A stretch of DNA of 64,000 nt from Acanthosepion lycidas (taxonomy: Eukaryota > Mollusca > Cephalopoda > Sepiida > Sepiidae). A program made the position numbers and the translations under genes. This document shows, one piece after another, positions 23,989 through 37,347 of this stretch. Position 1 is the stretch's first letter. The number at the start of each line of letters is the position of its first letter. The stretch covers positions 178,746-242,745 of the forward strand of contig CAWVQA010000108.1 of assembly GCA_963932145.1 (NCBI GenBank). Direction: 5' to 3'. Under the pieces are notes generated by a model, which saw only the letters and a list, made by a program, of their open reading frames with translations, was not told where the DNA came from and did no database searches.

Positions 23989-25447
23989 GAAAAAGTAGTG
24001 AAAAAGACTAGATTTTGCATGTAAATCGCTATGTAATTAAAAGTTGTGTAAAACATAAAATCTTAAATATAACTTTGTCAAAACTTCTGAAACTAGTTAA
24101 AATCAATAAGTTTTGATTGATTTCATATCGATTTTCAATAATTTCATTGTTTTTCTAAAGTTTTCAAACAGTTATTGATATTTACAAACTAGCGTTAAAA
24201 AGTAGTGAAAAAAGCTAGATTTTGCATGTAAATCGCTATGTAATTAAAAGTTGTGTAAAACATAAAATCTTACATAAAACTTTGTGAAAACTTCTGAAAC
24301 TAGTTAAAATCAATAAGTTTTGATTGATTTCACATCGATTTTCAATAATTTCATTGTTTTTCTAAGGTTTTCAAACAGATATTGATATTTACAAACTACC
24401 GTTAAAAAGTAGTGAAAAAAGCTAGATTTTGCATGTAAATCGCTATGTAATTAAAAGTTGTGTAAAACATAAAATCTTAAATATAACTTTGTCAAAACTT
24501 CTGAAACTAGTTAAAATCAATAATTTTTATTTGATTTCATATCGATTTTCAATAATTTCATTGTTTTTCTAATGTTTTCAAACAGTTATTGATATTTACA
24601 AACTAGCGTTGAAAAAGTAGTGAAAAAAGCTAGATTTTGCATGTAAATCGCTATGTAATTAAAAGTTGTGTAAAACATAAAATCTTAAACAAAACTTTGT
24701 GAAAACTTCTGAAACTAGTTAAAATCAATAAGTTTTGATTGATTTCACATCGATTTTCAATAATTTCATTGTTTTTCTAATGTTTTCAAACAGTTATTGA
24801 TATTTACAAACTAGCGTTAAAAAGTAGTTAAAAAAGCTAGATTTTGCATGTAAATCGCTATGTAATTAAAAGTTGTGTAAAACATAAAATCTTAAATATA
24901 ACTTTGTCAAAACTTCTGAAACTAGTTAAAATCAATAAGTTTTGATTGATTTCATATCGATTTTCTATAATTTCATTGTTTTTCTAATGTTTTCAAAGAG
25001 TTATTGATATTTACAATCTAGCGTTGAAAAAGTAGTGAAAAAAGCTAGATTTTGCATGTAAATCGCTATGTAATTAAAAGTTGTGTAAAACATAAAATCT
25101 TAAATATAACTTTGTCAAAACTTCTGAAACTAGTTAAAATCAATAAGTTTTGATTGATTTCACATCGATTTTCAATAATTTCATTGTTTTTCTAATGTTT
25201 TCAAACAGTTATTGATATTTACAAACTAGCGTTAAAAAGTAGTGAAAAAAGCTAGATTTTGCATGTAAATCGCTATGTAATTAAAATTGTGTAAAACAAA
25301 AAATCTTAAATAAAACTTTGTGAAAACTTCTGAAACTAGTTAAAATCAATAAGTTTTGATTGATTTCACATCGATTTTCAATAATTTCATTGTTTTTCTA
25401 ATGTTTTCAAACAGTTATTGATATTTACAAACTAGCGTTAAAAAGTA
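23987..25447 (-). repeat. Inverted satellite segment B, seven monomers in reverse orientation
   Basis: The sequence here reads as the reverse complement of the monomer: the reverse phase mark ATTGATATTTAC occurs seven times. Length is 1461 bp, slightly over seven monomers. It includes both 207 and 208 bp types and both GATGTG and GATATG types, so it derives from the same array family. It carries several changes I do not see elsewhere in the window: CTAAAG near 24157, CTTACATAAAAC near 24269, CTAAGG near 24363, CAGATATTG near 24377, CTACCG near 24396, a doubly changed AATAATTTTTATTTG near 24520, TTAAACAAAAC near 24685 and TTCTATAA near 24964. A small deletion lies near 25283. This is the only orientation switch in the window. 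Confidence 0.97.
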
Positions 25448-25469
25448 ATTAAAGTAGTTTTTTTAGTCT
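25448..25469. other. Right inversion junction with about 22 bp of filler
   Basis: The reverse monomer is recognisable up to GTTAAAAAGTA, ending at 25447. The + monomer is recognisable again from TTTACATGCAAAATC at 25470. The bases between do not fit either orientation well. AAAGTAG at 25451-25457 repeats part of the reverse monomer, and TAG at 25464-25466 could be the start of a + monomer match with three mismatches (TCT for CGA). TAAAAA at 25439-25444 and TTTTTA at 25460-25465 are inverted copies of each other. This mixture suggests slippage or template switching, which is inference. Confidence 0.8.
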
Positions 25470-26469
25470 TTTACATGCAAAATCTAGCTTTTTTCACTAC
25501 TTTTTAACGCTAGTTTGTAAATATCAATAACTTTTTGAAAACATTAGAAAAACAATGAAATTATTGAAAATCGATGTGAAATCAATCAAAACTTATTGAT
25601 TTTAAGTAGTTTCAGAAGTTTTCACAAAGTTTTATTTAAGATTTTATGTTTTACACAACTTTTAATTACATAGCGATTTACATGCAAAATCTAGCTGTTT
25701 TGACTACTTTTTAACGCTAGTTTGTAAATATCAATAACTGTTTGAAAACATTAGAAAAACAATGAAATTATTGAAAATCGATATGAAATCAATCAAAACT
25801 TATTGATTTTAACTAGTTTCAGAAGTTTTGACAAAGTTATATTTAAGATTTTATGTTTTACACAACTTTTAATTACATAGCGATTTACATGCAAAATCTA
25901 GCTTTTTTCACTACTTTTTCAACACTAGATTGTAAATATCAATAACTGTTTGAAAACATTAGAAAAACAATGAAATTATTGAAAATCGATATGAAATCAA
26001 TCAAAACTTATTGATTTTAACTAGTTTCAGAAGTTTTCACAAAGTTTTATTTAAGATTTTATGTTTTACACAACTTTTAATTACATAGCGATTTACATGC
26101 AAAATCTAGCTTTTTTCACTACTTTTTAACGCTAGTTTGTAAATATCAATAACTTTTTGAAAACATTAGAAAAACAATGAAATTATTGAAAATCGATGTG
26201 AAATCAATCAAAACTTATTGATTTTAACTAGTTTCAGAAGTTTTCACAAAGTTTTATTTAAGATTTTATGTTTTACACAACTTTTAATTACATAGCGATT
26301 TACATGCAAAATCTAGCTGTTTTCACTACTTTTTAACGCTAGTTTGTAAATATCAATAACTGTTTGAAAACATTAGAAAAACAATGAAATTATTGAAAAT
26401 CGATATGAAATCAATCAAAACTTATTGATTTTAACTAGTTTCAGAAGTTTTGACAAAGTTATATTTAAG

Positions 26470-28130
26470 ATTTTATGTTTTACACAACTTTTAATTACAT
26501 AGCGATTTACATGCAAAATCTAGCTTTTTTCACTACTTTTTCAACGCTAGTTTGTAAATATCAATAACTGTTTGAAAACATTAGAAAAACAATGAAATTA
26601 TTGAAAATCGATATGAAATCAATCAAAACTTATTGATTTTAACTAGTTTCAGAAGTTTTGACAAAGTTATATTTAAGATTTTATGTTTTACACAACTTTT
26701 AATTACATAGCGATTTACATGCAAAATCTAGCTTTTTTAACTACTTTTTAACGCTAGTTTGTAAATATCAATAACTGTTTGAAAACATTAGAAAAACAAT
26801 GAAATTATTGAAAATCGATGTGAAATCAATCAAAACTTATTGATTTTAACTAGTTTCAGAAGTTTTCACAAAGTTTTATTTAAGATTTTTTGTTTTACAC
26901 AACTTTTAATTACATAGCGATTTACATGCAAAATCTAGCTTTTTTCACTACTTTTTAACGCTAGTTTGTAAATATCAATAACTGTTTGAAAACATTAGAA
27001 AAACAATGAAATTATTGAAAATCGATGTGAAATCAATCAAAACTTATTGATTTTAACTAGTTTCAGAAGTTTTGACAAAGTTATATTTAAGATTTTATGT
27101 TTTACACAACTTTTAATTACATAGCGATTTACATGCAAAATCTAGCTTTTTTCACTACTTTTTCAACGCTAGATTGTAAATATCAATAACTCTTTGAAAA
27201 CATTAGAAAAACAATGAAATTATTGAAAATCGATATGAAATCAATCAAAACTTATTGATTTTAACTAGTTTCAGAAGTTTTCACAAAGTTTTATTTAAGA
27301 TTTTATGTTTTACATAACTTTTAATTACATAGCGATTTACATGCAAAATCTAGCTTTTTTCACTACTTTTTCAACGCTAGTTTGTAAATATCAATAACTG
27401 TTTGAAAACATTAGAAAAACAATGAAATTATTGAAAATCGATATGAAATCAATCAAAACTTATTGATTTTAACTAGTTTCAGAAGTTTTGACAAAGTTAT
27501 ATTTAAGATTTTATGTTTTACACAACTTTTAATTACATAGCGATTTACATGCAAAATCTAGCTTTTTTAACTACTTTTTAACGCTAGTTTGTAAATATCA
27601 ATAACTGTTTGAAAACATTAGAAAAACAATGAAATTATTGAAAATCGATGTGAAATCAATCAAAACTTATTGATTTTAACTAGTTTCAGAAGTTTTCACA
27701 AAGTTTTATTTAAGATTTTTTGTTTTACACAACTTTTAATTACATAGCGATTTACATGCAAAATCTAGCTTTTTTCACTACTTTTTAACGCTAGTTTGTA
27801 AATATCAATAACTGTTTGAAAACATTAGAAAAACAATGAAATTATTGAAAATCGATGTGAAATCAATCAAAACTTATTGATTTTAACTAGTTTCAGAAGT
27901 TTTGACAAAGTTATATTTAAGATTTTATGTTTTACACAACTTTTAATTACATAGCGATTTACATGCAAAATCTAGCTTTTTTCACTACTTTTTCAACGCT
28001 AGATTGTAAATAGCAATAACTCTTTGAAAACATTAGAAAAACAATGAAATTATTGAAAATCGATATGAAATCAATCAAAATTATTGATTTTAACTAGTTT
28101 CAGAAGTTTTCACAAAGTTTTATTTAAGAT
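26470..28130 (+). repeat. Tandem 830-bp higher-order unit, two copies (4 monomers each)
   Basis: TTTTTTAACTAC at about 26733 and 27563 and GATTTTTTG at 26884 and 27714 are 830 bp apart. Approximate copies are 26470-27300 and 27301-28130. The second copy has a private TACATAAC near 27312 and TAGCAATAAC near 28011. TAGCAATAAC is then repeated 415 bp (two monomers) further on, showing another small tandem step at the copy end. Confidence 0.8.
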
Positions 28131-31100
28131 TTTATGTTTTACACAACTTTTAATTACATAGCGATTTACATGCAAAATCTAGCTTTTTTCACTACTTTTT
28201 AACGCTAGTTTGTAAATATCAATAACTGTTTGAAAACATTAGAAAAACAATGAAATTATTGAAAATCGATGTGAAATCAATCAAAACTTATTGATTTTAA
28301 CTAGTTTCAGAAGTTTTGACAAAGTTATATTTAAGATTTTATGTTTTACACAACTTTTAATTACATAGCGATTTACATGCAAAATCTAGCTTTTTTCACT
28401 ACTTTTTCAACGCTAGATTGTAAATAGCAATAACTCTTTGAAAACATTAGAAAAACAATGAAATTATTGAAAATCGATATGAAATCAATCAAAACTTATT
28501 GATTTTAACTAGTTTCAGAAGTTTTCACAAAGTTTTATTTAAGATTTTATGTTTTACACAACTTTTAATTACATAGCGATTTACATGCAAAATCTAGCTT
28601 TTTTCACTACTTTTTAACGCTAGTTTGTAAATATCAATAACTGTTTGAAAACATTAGAAAAACAATGAAATTATTGAAAATCGATGTGAAATCAATCAAA
28701 ACTTATTGATTTTAACTAGTTTCAGAAGTTTTGACAAAGTTATATTTAAGATTTTATGTTTTACACAACTTTTAATTACATAGCGATTTACATGCAAAAT
28801 CTAGCTTTTTTCACTACTTTTTCAACGCTAGATTGTAAATATCAATAACTCTTTGAAAACATTAGAAAAACAATGAAATTATTGAAAATCGATATGAAAT
28901 CAATCAAAACTTATTGATTTTAACTAGTTTCAGAAGTTTTCACAAAGTTTTATTTAAGATTTTATGTTTTACACAACTTTTAATTACATAGCGATTTACA
29001 TGCAAAATCTAGATGTTTTGACTACTTTTTAACGCTAGTTTGTAAATATCAATAACTGTTTGAAAACATTAGAAAAACAATGAAATTATTGAAAATCGAT
29101 ATGAAATCAATCAAAACTTATTGATTTTAACTAGTTTCAGAAGTTTTGACAAAGTTATATTTAAGATTTTATGTTTTACACAACTTTTAATTACATAGCG
29201 ATTTACATGCAAAATCTAGCTTTTTTCACTACTTTTTAACGCTAGTTTGTAAATATAAATAACTGTTTGAAAACATTAGAAAAACAATGAAATTATTGAA
29301 AATCGATGTGAAATCAATCAAAACTTATTGATTTTAACTAGTTTCAGAAGTTTTCACAAAGTTATATTTAAGATTTTATGTTTTACACAACTTTTAATTA
29401 CATAGCGATTTACATGCAAAATCTAGCTGTTTTGACTACTTTTTAACGCTAGTTTGTAAATATCAATAACTGTTTGAAAACATTAGAAAAACAATGAAAT
29501 TATTGAAAATCGATATGAAATCAATCAAAACTTATTGATTTTAACTAGTTTCAGAAGTTTTGACAAAGTTATATTTAAGATTTTATGTTTTACACAACTT
29601 TTAATTACATAGCGATTTACATGCAAAATCTAGCTTTTTTAACTACTTTTTAACGCTAGTTTGTAAATATCAATAACTGTTTGAAAACATTAGAAAAACA
29701 ATGAAATTATTGAAAATCGATGTGAAATCAATCAAAACTTATTGCTTTTAACTAGTTTCAGAAGTTTTCACAAAGTTTTATTTAAGATTTTATGTTTTAC
29801 ACAACTTTTAATTACATAGCGATTTACATGCAAAATCTAGCTGTTTTCACTACTTTTTAACGCTAGTTTGTAAATATCAATAACTGTTTGAAAACATTAG
29901 AAAAACAATGAAATTATTGAAAATCGATGTGAAATCAATCAAAACTTATTGATTTTAACTAGTTTCAGAAGTTTTGACAAAGTTATATTTAAGATTTTAT
30001 GTTTTACACAACTTTTAATTACATAGCGATTTACATGCAAAATCTAGCTTTTTCACTACTTTTTCAACGCTAGATTGTAAATATCAATAACTCTTTGAAA
30101 ACATTAGAAAAACAATGAAATTATTGAAAATCGATATGAAATCAATCAAAACTTATTGATTTTAACTAGTTTCAGAAGTTTTCACAAAGTTTTATTTAAG
30201 ATTTTATGTTTTACACAACTTTTAATTACATAGCGATTTACATGCAAAATCTAGCTTTTTTCACTACTTTTTAACGCTAGTTTGTAAATATCAATAACTT
30301 TTTGAAAACATTAGAAAAACAATGAAATTATTGAAAATCGATGTGAAATCAATCAAAACTTATTGATTTTAACTAGTTTCAGAAGTTTTCACAAAGTTTT
30401 ATTTAAGATTTTATGTTTTACACAACTTTTAATTACATAGCGATTTACATGCAAAATCTAGCTGTTTTCACTACTTTTTAACGCTAGTTTGTAAATATCA
30501 ATAACTGTTTGAAAACATTAGAAAAACAATGAAATTATTGAAAATCGATATGAAATCAATCAAAACTTATTGATTTTAACTAGTTTCAGAAGTTTTGACA
30601 AAGTTATATTTAAGATTTTATGTTTTACACAACTTTTAATTACATAGCGATTTACATGCAAAATCTAGCTTTTTTCACTACTTTTTCAACACTAGATTGT
30701 AAATATCAATAACTGTTTGAAAACATTAGAAAAACAATGAAATTATTGAAAATCGATATGAAATCAATCAAAACTTATTGATTTTAACTAGTTTCAGAAG
30801 TTTTGACAAAGTTATATTTAAGATTTTATGTTTTACACAACTTTTAATTACATAGCGATTTACATGCAAAATCTAGCTTTTTTCACTACTTTTTAACGCT
30901 AGTTTGTAAATATCAATAACTCTTTGAAAACATTAGAAAAACAATGAAATTATTGAAAATCGATGTGAAATCAATCAAAATTTATTGATTTTAACTAGTT
31001 TCAGAAGTTTTCACAAAGTTTTATTTAAGATTTTATGTTTTACACAACTTTTAATTACATAGCGATTTACATGCAAAATCTAGCTTTTTTCACTACTTTT

Positions 31101-32165
31101 TCAACGCTAGTTTGTAAATATCAATAACTGTTTGAAAACATTAGAAAAACAATGAAATTATTGAAAATCGATATGAAATCAATCAAAACTTATTGATTTT
31201 AACTAGTTTCAGAAGTTTTGACAAAGTTATATTTAAGATTTTATGTTTTACACAACTTTTAATTACATAGCGATTTACATGCAAAATCTAGCTTTTTTCA
31301 CTACTTTTTCAACGCTAGATTGTAAATATCAATAACTCCTTGAAAACATTAGAAAAACAATGAAATTATTGAAAATCGATATGAAATCAATCAAAACTTA
31401 TTGATTTTAACTAGTTTCAGAAGTTTTCACAAAGTTTTATTTAAGATTTTATGTGTTACACAACTTTTAATTACATAGCGATTTACATGCAAAATCTAGC
31501 TTTTTTCACTACTTTTTAACGCTAGTTTGTAAATATCAATAACTCTTTGAAAACATTAGAAAAACAATGAAATTATTGAAAATCGATGTGAAATCAATCA
31601 AAACTTATTGATTTTAACTAGTTTCAGAAGTTTTCACAAAGTTTTATTTAAGATTTTATGTTTTACACAACTTTTAATTACATAGCGATTTACATGCAAA
31701 ATCTAGCTGTTTTGACTACTTTTTAACGCTAGTTTGTAAATATCAATAACTGTTTGAAAACATTAGAAAAACAATGAAATTATTGAAAATCGATATGAAA
31801 TCAATCAAAACTTATTGATTTTAACTAGTTTCAGAAGTTTTGACAAAGTTATATTTAAGATTTTATGTTTTACACAACTTTTATTTACATAGCGATTTAC
31901 ATGCAAAATCTAGCTTTTTTCACGACTTTTTCAACGCTAGATTGTAAATATCAATAACTCTTTGAAAACATTAGAAAAACAATGAAATTATTGAAAATCG
32001 ATATGAAATCAATCAAAACTTATTGATTTTAACTAGTTTCAGAAGTTTTCACAAAGTTTTATTTAAGATTTTATGTGTTACACAACTTTTAATTACATAG
32101 CGATTTACATGCAAAATCTAGCTTTTTTCACTACTTTTTAACGCTAGTTTGTAAATATCAATAAC
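27620..32165 (+). repeat. 5182-bp offset duplication, first copy (about 22 monomers)
   Basis: This block reappears at about 32802-37347, offset by exactly 5182 bp (25 monomers). Shared markers: GATTTTTTG at 27714/32896, AGATGTTTTG at 29011/34193, GCTTTTAACTAG at 29744/34926, CTCCTTG near 31337/36519 and TGTGTTAC near 31452/36634. TTGCTTTTAAC and CTCCTTG occur only in this pair. Three intervening monomers (32165-32800) carry CATAACGA and TAGTCTTTTTCAC and belong to a different module. Confidence 0.88.
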
Positions 32166-32801
32166 TGTTTGAAAACATTAGAAAAACAATGAAATTATTG
32201 AAAATCGATGTGAAATCAATCAAAACTTATTGATTTTAACTAGTTTCAGAAGTTTTCACAAAGTTTTATTTAAGATTTTATGTTTTACACAACTTTTAAT
32301 TACATAGCGATTTACATGCAAAATCTAGCTGTTTTGACTACTTTTTAACGCTAGTTTGTAAATATCAATAACTGTTTGAAAACATTAGAAAAACAATGAA
32401 ATTATTGAAAATCGATATGAAATCAATCAAAACTTATTGATTTTAACTAGTTTCAGAAGTTTTGACAAAGTTATATTTAAGATTTTATGTTTTACACAAC
32501 TTTTAATTACATAACGATTTACATGCAAAATCTAGCTGTTTTGACTACTTTTTAACGCTAGTTTGTAAATATCAATAACTGTTTGAAAACATTAGAAAAA
32601 CAATGAAATTATTGAAATTCGATATGAAATCAATCAAAACTTATTGATTTTAACTAGTTTCAGAAGTTTTGACAAAGTTATATTTAAGATTTTATGTTTT
32701 ACACAACTTTTAATTACATAGCGATTTACATGCAAAATCTAGTCTTTTTCACGACTTTTTCAACGCTAGATTGTAAATATCAATAACTCTTTGAAAACAT
32801 T

Positions 32802-35800
32802 AGAAAAACAATGAAATTATTGAAAATCGATGTGAAATCAATCAAAACTTATTGATTTTAACTAGTTTCAGAAGTTTTCACAAAGTTTTATTTAAGATTT
32901 TTTGTTTTACACAACTTTTAATTACATAGCGATTTACATGCAAAATCTAGCTTTTTTCACTACTTTTTAACGCTAGTTTGTAAATATCAATAACTGTTTG
33001 AAAACATTAGAAAAACAATGAAATTATTGAAAATCGATGTGAAATCAATCAAAACTTATTGATTTTAACTAGTTTCAGAAGTTTTGACAAAGTTATATTT
33101 AAGATTTTATGTTTTACACAACTTTTAATTACATAGCGATTTACATGCAAAATCTAGCTTTTTTCACTACTTTTTCAACGCTAGATTGTAAATAGCAATA
33201 ACTCTTTGAAAACATTAGAAAAACAATGAAATTATTGAAAATCGATATGAAATCAATCAAAATTATTGATTTTAACTAGTTTCAGAAGTTTTCACAAAGT
33301 TTTATTTAAGATTTTATGTTTTACACAACTTTTAATTACATAGCGATTTACATGCAAAATCTAGCTTTTTTCACTACTTTTTAACGCTAGTTTGTAAATA
33401 TCAATAACTGTTTGAAAACATTAGAAAAACAATGAAATTATTGAAAATCGATGTGAAATCAATCAAAACTTATTGATTTTAACTAGTTTCAGAAGTTTTG
33501 ACAAAGTTATATTTAAGATTTTATGTTTTACACAACTTTTAATTACATAGCGATTTACATGCAAAATCTAGCTTTTTTCACTACTTTTTCAACGCTAGAT
33601 TGTAAATAGCAATAACTCTTTGAAAACATTAGAAAAACAATGAAATTATTGAAAATCGATATGAAATCAATCAAAACTTATTGATTTTAACTAGTTTCAG
33701 AAGTTTTCACAAAGTTTTATTTAAGATTTTATGTTTTACACAACTTTTAATTACATAGCGATTTACATGCAAAATCTAGCTTTTTTCACTACTTTTTAAC
33801 GCTAGTTTGTAAATATCAATAACTGTTTGAAAACATTAGAAAAACAATGAAATTATTGAAAATCGATGTGAAATCAATCAAAACTTATTGATTTTAACTA
33901 GTTTCAGAAGTTTTGACAAAGTTATATTTAAGATTTTATGTTTTACACAACTTTTAATTACATAGCGATTTACATGCAAAATCTAGCTTTTTTCACTACT
34001 TTTTCAACGCTAGATTGTAAATATCAATAACTCTTTGAAAACATTAGAAAAACAATGAAATTATTGAAAATCGATATGAAATCAATCAAAACTTATTGAT
34101 TTTAACTAGTTTCAGAAGTTTTCACAAAGTTTTATTTAAGATTTTATGTTTTACACAACTTTTAATTACATAGCGATTTACATGCAAAATCTAGATGTTT
34201 TGACTACTTTTTAACGCTAGTTTGTAAATATCAATAACTGTTTGAAAACATTAGAAAAACAATGAAATTATTGAAAATCGATATGAAATCAATCAAAACT
34301 TATTGATTTTAACTAGTTTCAGAAGTTTTGACAAAGTTATATTTAAGATTTTATGTTTTACACAACTTTTAATTACATAGCGATTTACATGCAAAATCTA
34401 GCTTTTTTCACTACTTTTTAACGCTAGTTTGTAAATATAAATAACTGTTTGAAAACATTAGAAAAACAATGAAATTATTGAAAATCGATGTGAAATCAAT
34501 CAAAACTTATTGATTTTAACTAGTTTCAGAAGTTTTCACAAAGTTATATTTAAGATTTTATGTTTTACACAACTTTTAATTACATAGCGATTTACATGCA
34601 AAATCTAGCTGTTTTGACTACTTTTTAACGCTAGTTTGTAAATATCAATAACTGTTTGAAAACATTAGAAAAACAATGAAATTATTGAAAATCGATATGA
34701 AATCAATCAAAACTTATTGATTTTAACTAGTTTCAGAAGTTTTGACAAAGTTATATTTAAGATTTTATGTTTTACACAACTTTTAATTACATAGCGATTT
34801 ACATGCAAAATCTAGCTTTTTTAACTACTTTTTAACGCTAGTTTGTAAATATCAATAACTGTTTGAAAACATTAGAAAAACAATGAAATTATTGAAAATC
34901 GATGTGAAATCAATCAAAACTTATTGCTTTTAACTAGTTTCAGAAGTTTTCACAAAGTTTTATTTAAGATTTTATGTTTTACACAACTTTTAATTACATA
35001 GCGATTTACATGCAAAATCTAGCTGTTTTCACTACTTTTTAACGCTAGTTTGTAAATATCAATAACTGTTTGAAAACATTAGAAAAACAATGAAATTATT
35101 GAAAATCGATGTGAAATCAATCAAAACTTATTGATTTTAACTAGTTTCAGAAGTTTTGACAAAGTTATATTTAAGATTTTATGTTTTACACAACTTTTAA
35201 TTACATAGCGATTTACATGCAAAATCTAGCTTTTTCACTACTTTTTCAACGCTAGATTGTAAATATCAATAACTCTTTGAAAACATTAGAAAAACAATGA
35301 AATTATTGAAAATCGATATGAAATCAATCAAAACTTATTGATTTTAACTAGTTTCAGAAGTTTTCACAAAGTTTTATTTAAGATTTTATGTTTTACACAA
35401 CTTTTAATTACATAGCGATTTACATGCAAAATCTAGCTTTTTTCACTACTTTTTAACGCTAGTTTGTAAATATCAATAACTTTTTGAAAACATTAGAAAA
35501 ACAATGAAATTATTGAAAATCGATGTGAAATCAATCAAAACTTATTGATTTTAACTAGTTTCAGAAGTTTTCACAAAGTTTTATTTAAGATTTTATGTTT
35601 TACACAACTTTTAATTACATAGCGATTTACATGCAAAATCTAGCTGTTTTCACTACTTTTTAACGCTAGTTTGTAAATATCAATAACTGTTTGAAAACAT
35701 TAGAAAAACAATGAAATTATTGAAAATCGATATGAAATCAATCAAAACTTATTGATTTTAACTAGTTTCAGAAGTTTTGACAAAGTTATATTTAAGATTT

Positions 35801-37347
35801 TATGTTTTACACAACTTTTAATTACATAGCGATTTACATGCAAAATCTAGCTTTTTTCACTACTTTTTCAACACTAGATTGTAAATATCAATAACTGTTT
35901 GAAAACATTAGAAAAACAATGAAATTATTGAAAATCGATATGAAATCAATCAAAACTTATTGATTTTAACTAGTTTCAGAAGTTTTGACAAAGTTATATT
36001 TAAGATTTTATGTTTTACACAACTTTTAATTACATAGCGATTTACATGCAAAATCTAGCTTTATTCACTACTTTTTAACGCTAGTTTGTAAATATCAATA
36101 ACTCTTTGAAAACATTAGAAAAACAATGAAATTATTGAAAATCGATGTGAAATCAATCAAAATTTATTGATTTTAACTAGTTTCAGAAGTTTTCACAAAG
36201 TTTTATTTAAGATTTTATGTTTTACACAACTTTTAATTACATAGCGATTTACATGCAAAATCTAGCTTTTTTCACTACTTTTTCAACGCTAGTTTGTAAA
36301 TATCAATAACTGTTTGAAAACATTAGAAAAACAATGAAATTATTGAAAATCGATATGAAATCAATCAAAACTTATTGATTTTAACTAGTTTCAGAAGTTT
36401 TGACAAAGTTATATTTAAGATTTTATGTTTTACACAACTTTTAATTACATAGCGATTTACATGCAAAATCTAGCTTTTTTCACTACTTTTTCAACGCTAG
36501 ATTGTAAATATCAATAACTCCTTGAAAACATTAGAAAAACAATGAAATTATTGAAAATCGATATGAAATCAATCAAAACTTATTGATTTTAACTAGTTTC
36601 AGAAGTTTTCACAAAGTTTTATTTAAGATTTTATGTGTTACACAACTTTTAATTACATAGCGATTTACATGCAAAATCTAGCTTTTTTCACTACTTTTTA
36701 ACGCTAGTTTGTAAATATCAATAACTCTTTGAAAACATTAGAAAAACAATGAAATTATTGAAAATCGATGTGAAATCAATCAAAACTTATTGATTTTAAC
36801 TAGTTTCAGAAGTTTTCACAAAGTTTTATTTAAGATTTTATGTTTTACACAACTTTTAATTACATAGCGATTTACATGCAAAATCTAGCTGTTTTGACTA
36901 CTTTTTAACGCTAGTTTGTAAATATCAATAACTGTTTGAAAACATTAGAAAAACAATGAAATTATTGAAAATCGATATGAAATCAATCAAAACTTATTGA
37001 TTTTAACTAGTTTCAGAAGTTTTGACAAAGTTATATTTAAGATTTTATGTTTTACACAACTTTTATTTACATAGCGATTTACATGCAAAATCTAGCTTTT
37101 TTCACGACTTTTTCAACGCTAGATTGTAAATATCAATAACTCTTTGAAAACATTAGAAAAACAATGAAATTATTGAAAATCGATATGAAATCAATCAAAA
37201 CTTATTGATTTTAACTAGTTTCAGAAGTTTTCACAAAGTTTTATTTAAGATTTTATGTGTTACACAACTTTTAATTACATAGCGATTTACATGCAAAATC
37301 TAGCTTTTTTCACTACTTTTTAACGCTAGTTTGTAAATATCAATAAC
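32802..37347 (+). repeat. 5182-bp offset duplication, second copy
   Basis: Second copy of the 27620-32165 block. It keeps the two TAGCAATAAC copies (near 33193 and 33606), the AATTATTGATTTT deletion variant near 33260 that matches 28079, and both TGTGTTAC copies. Correspondence ends at about 37347, where CTCTTTG replaces CTGTTTG. I noticed very few private differences (for example CTTTATTC near 36060), so the duplication appears recent relative to the array's general divergence. Confidence 0.88.

Noticed and set aside
23987..25447. Inverted-repeat transposon or MITE insertion
   Set aside because: The reverse segment is made of the same satellite monomer. There is no foreign interior, terminal repeat of its own or target-site duplication.
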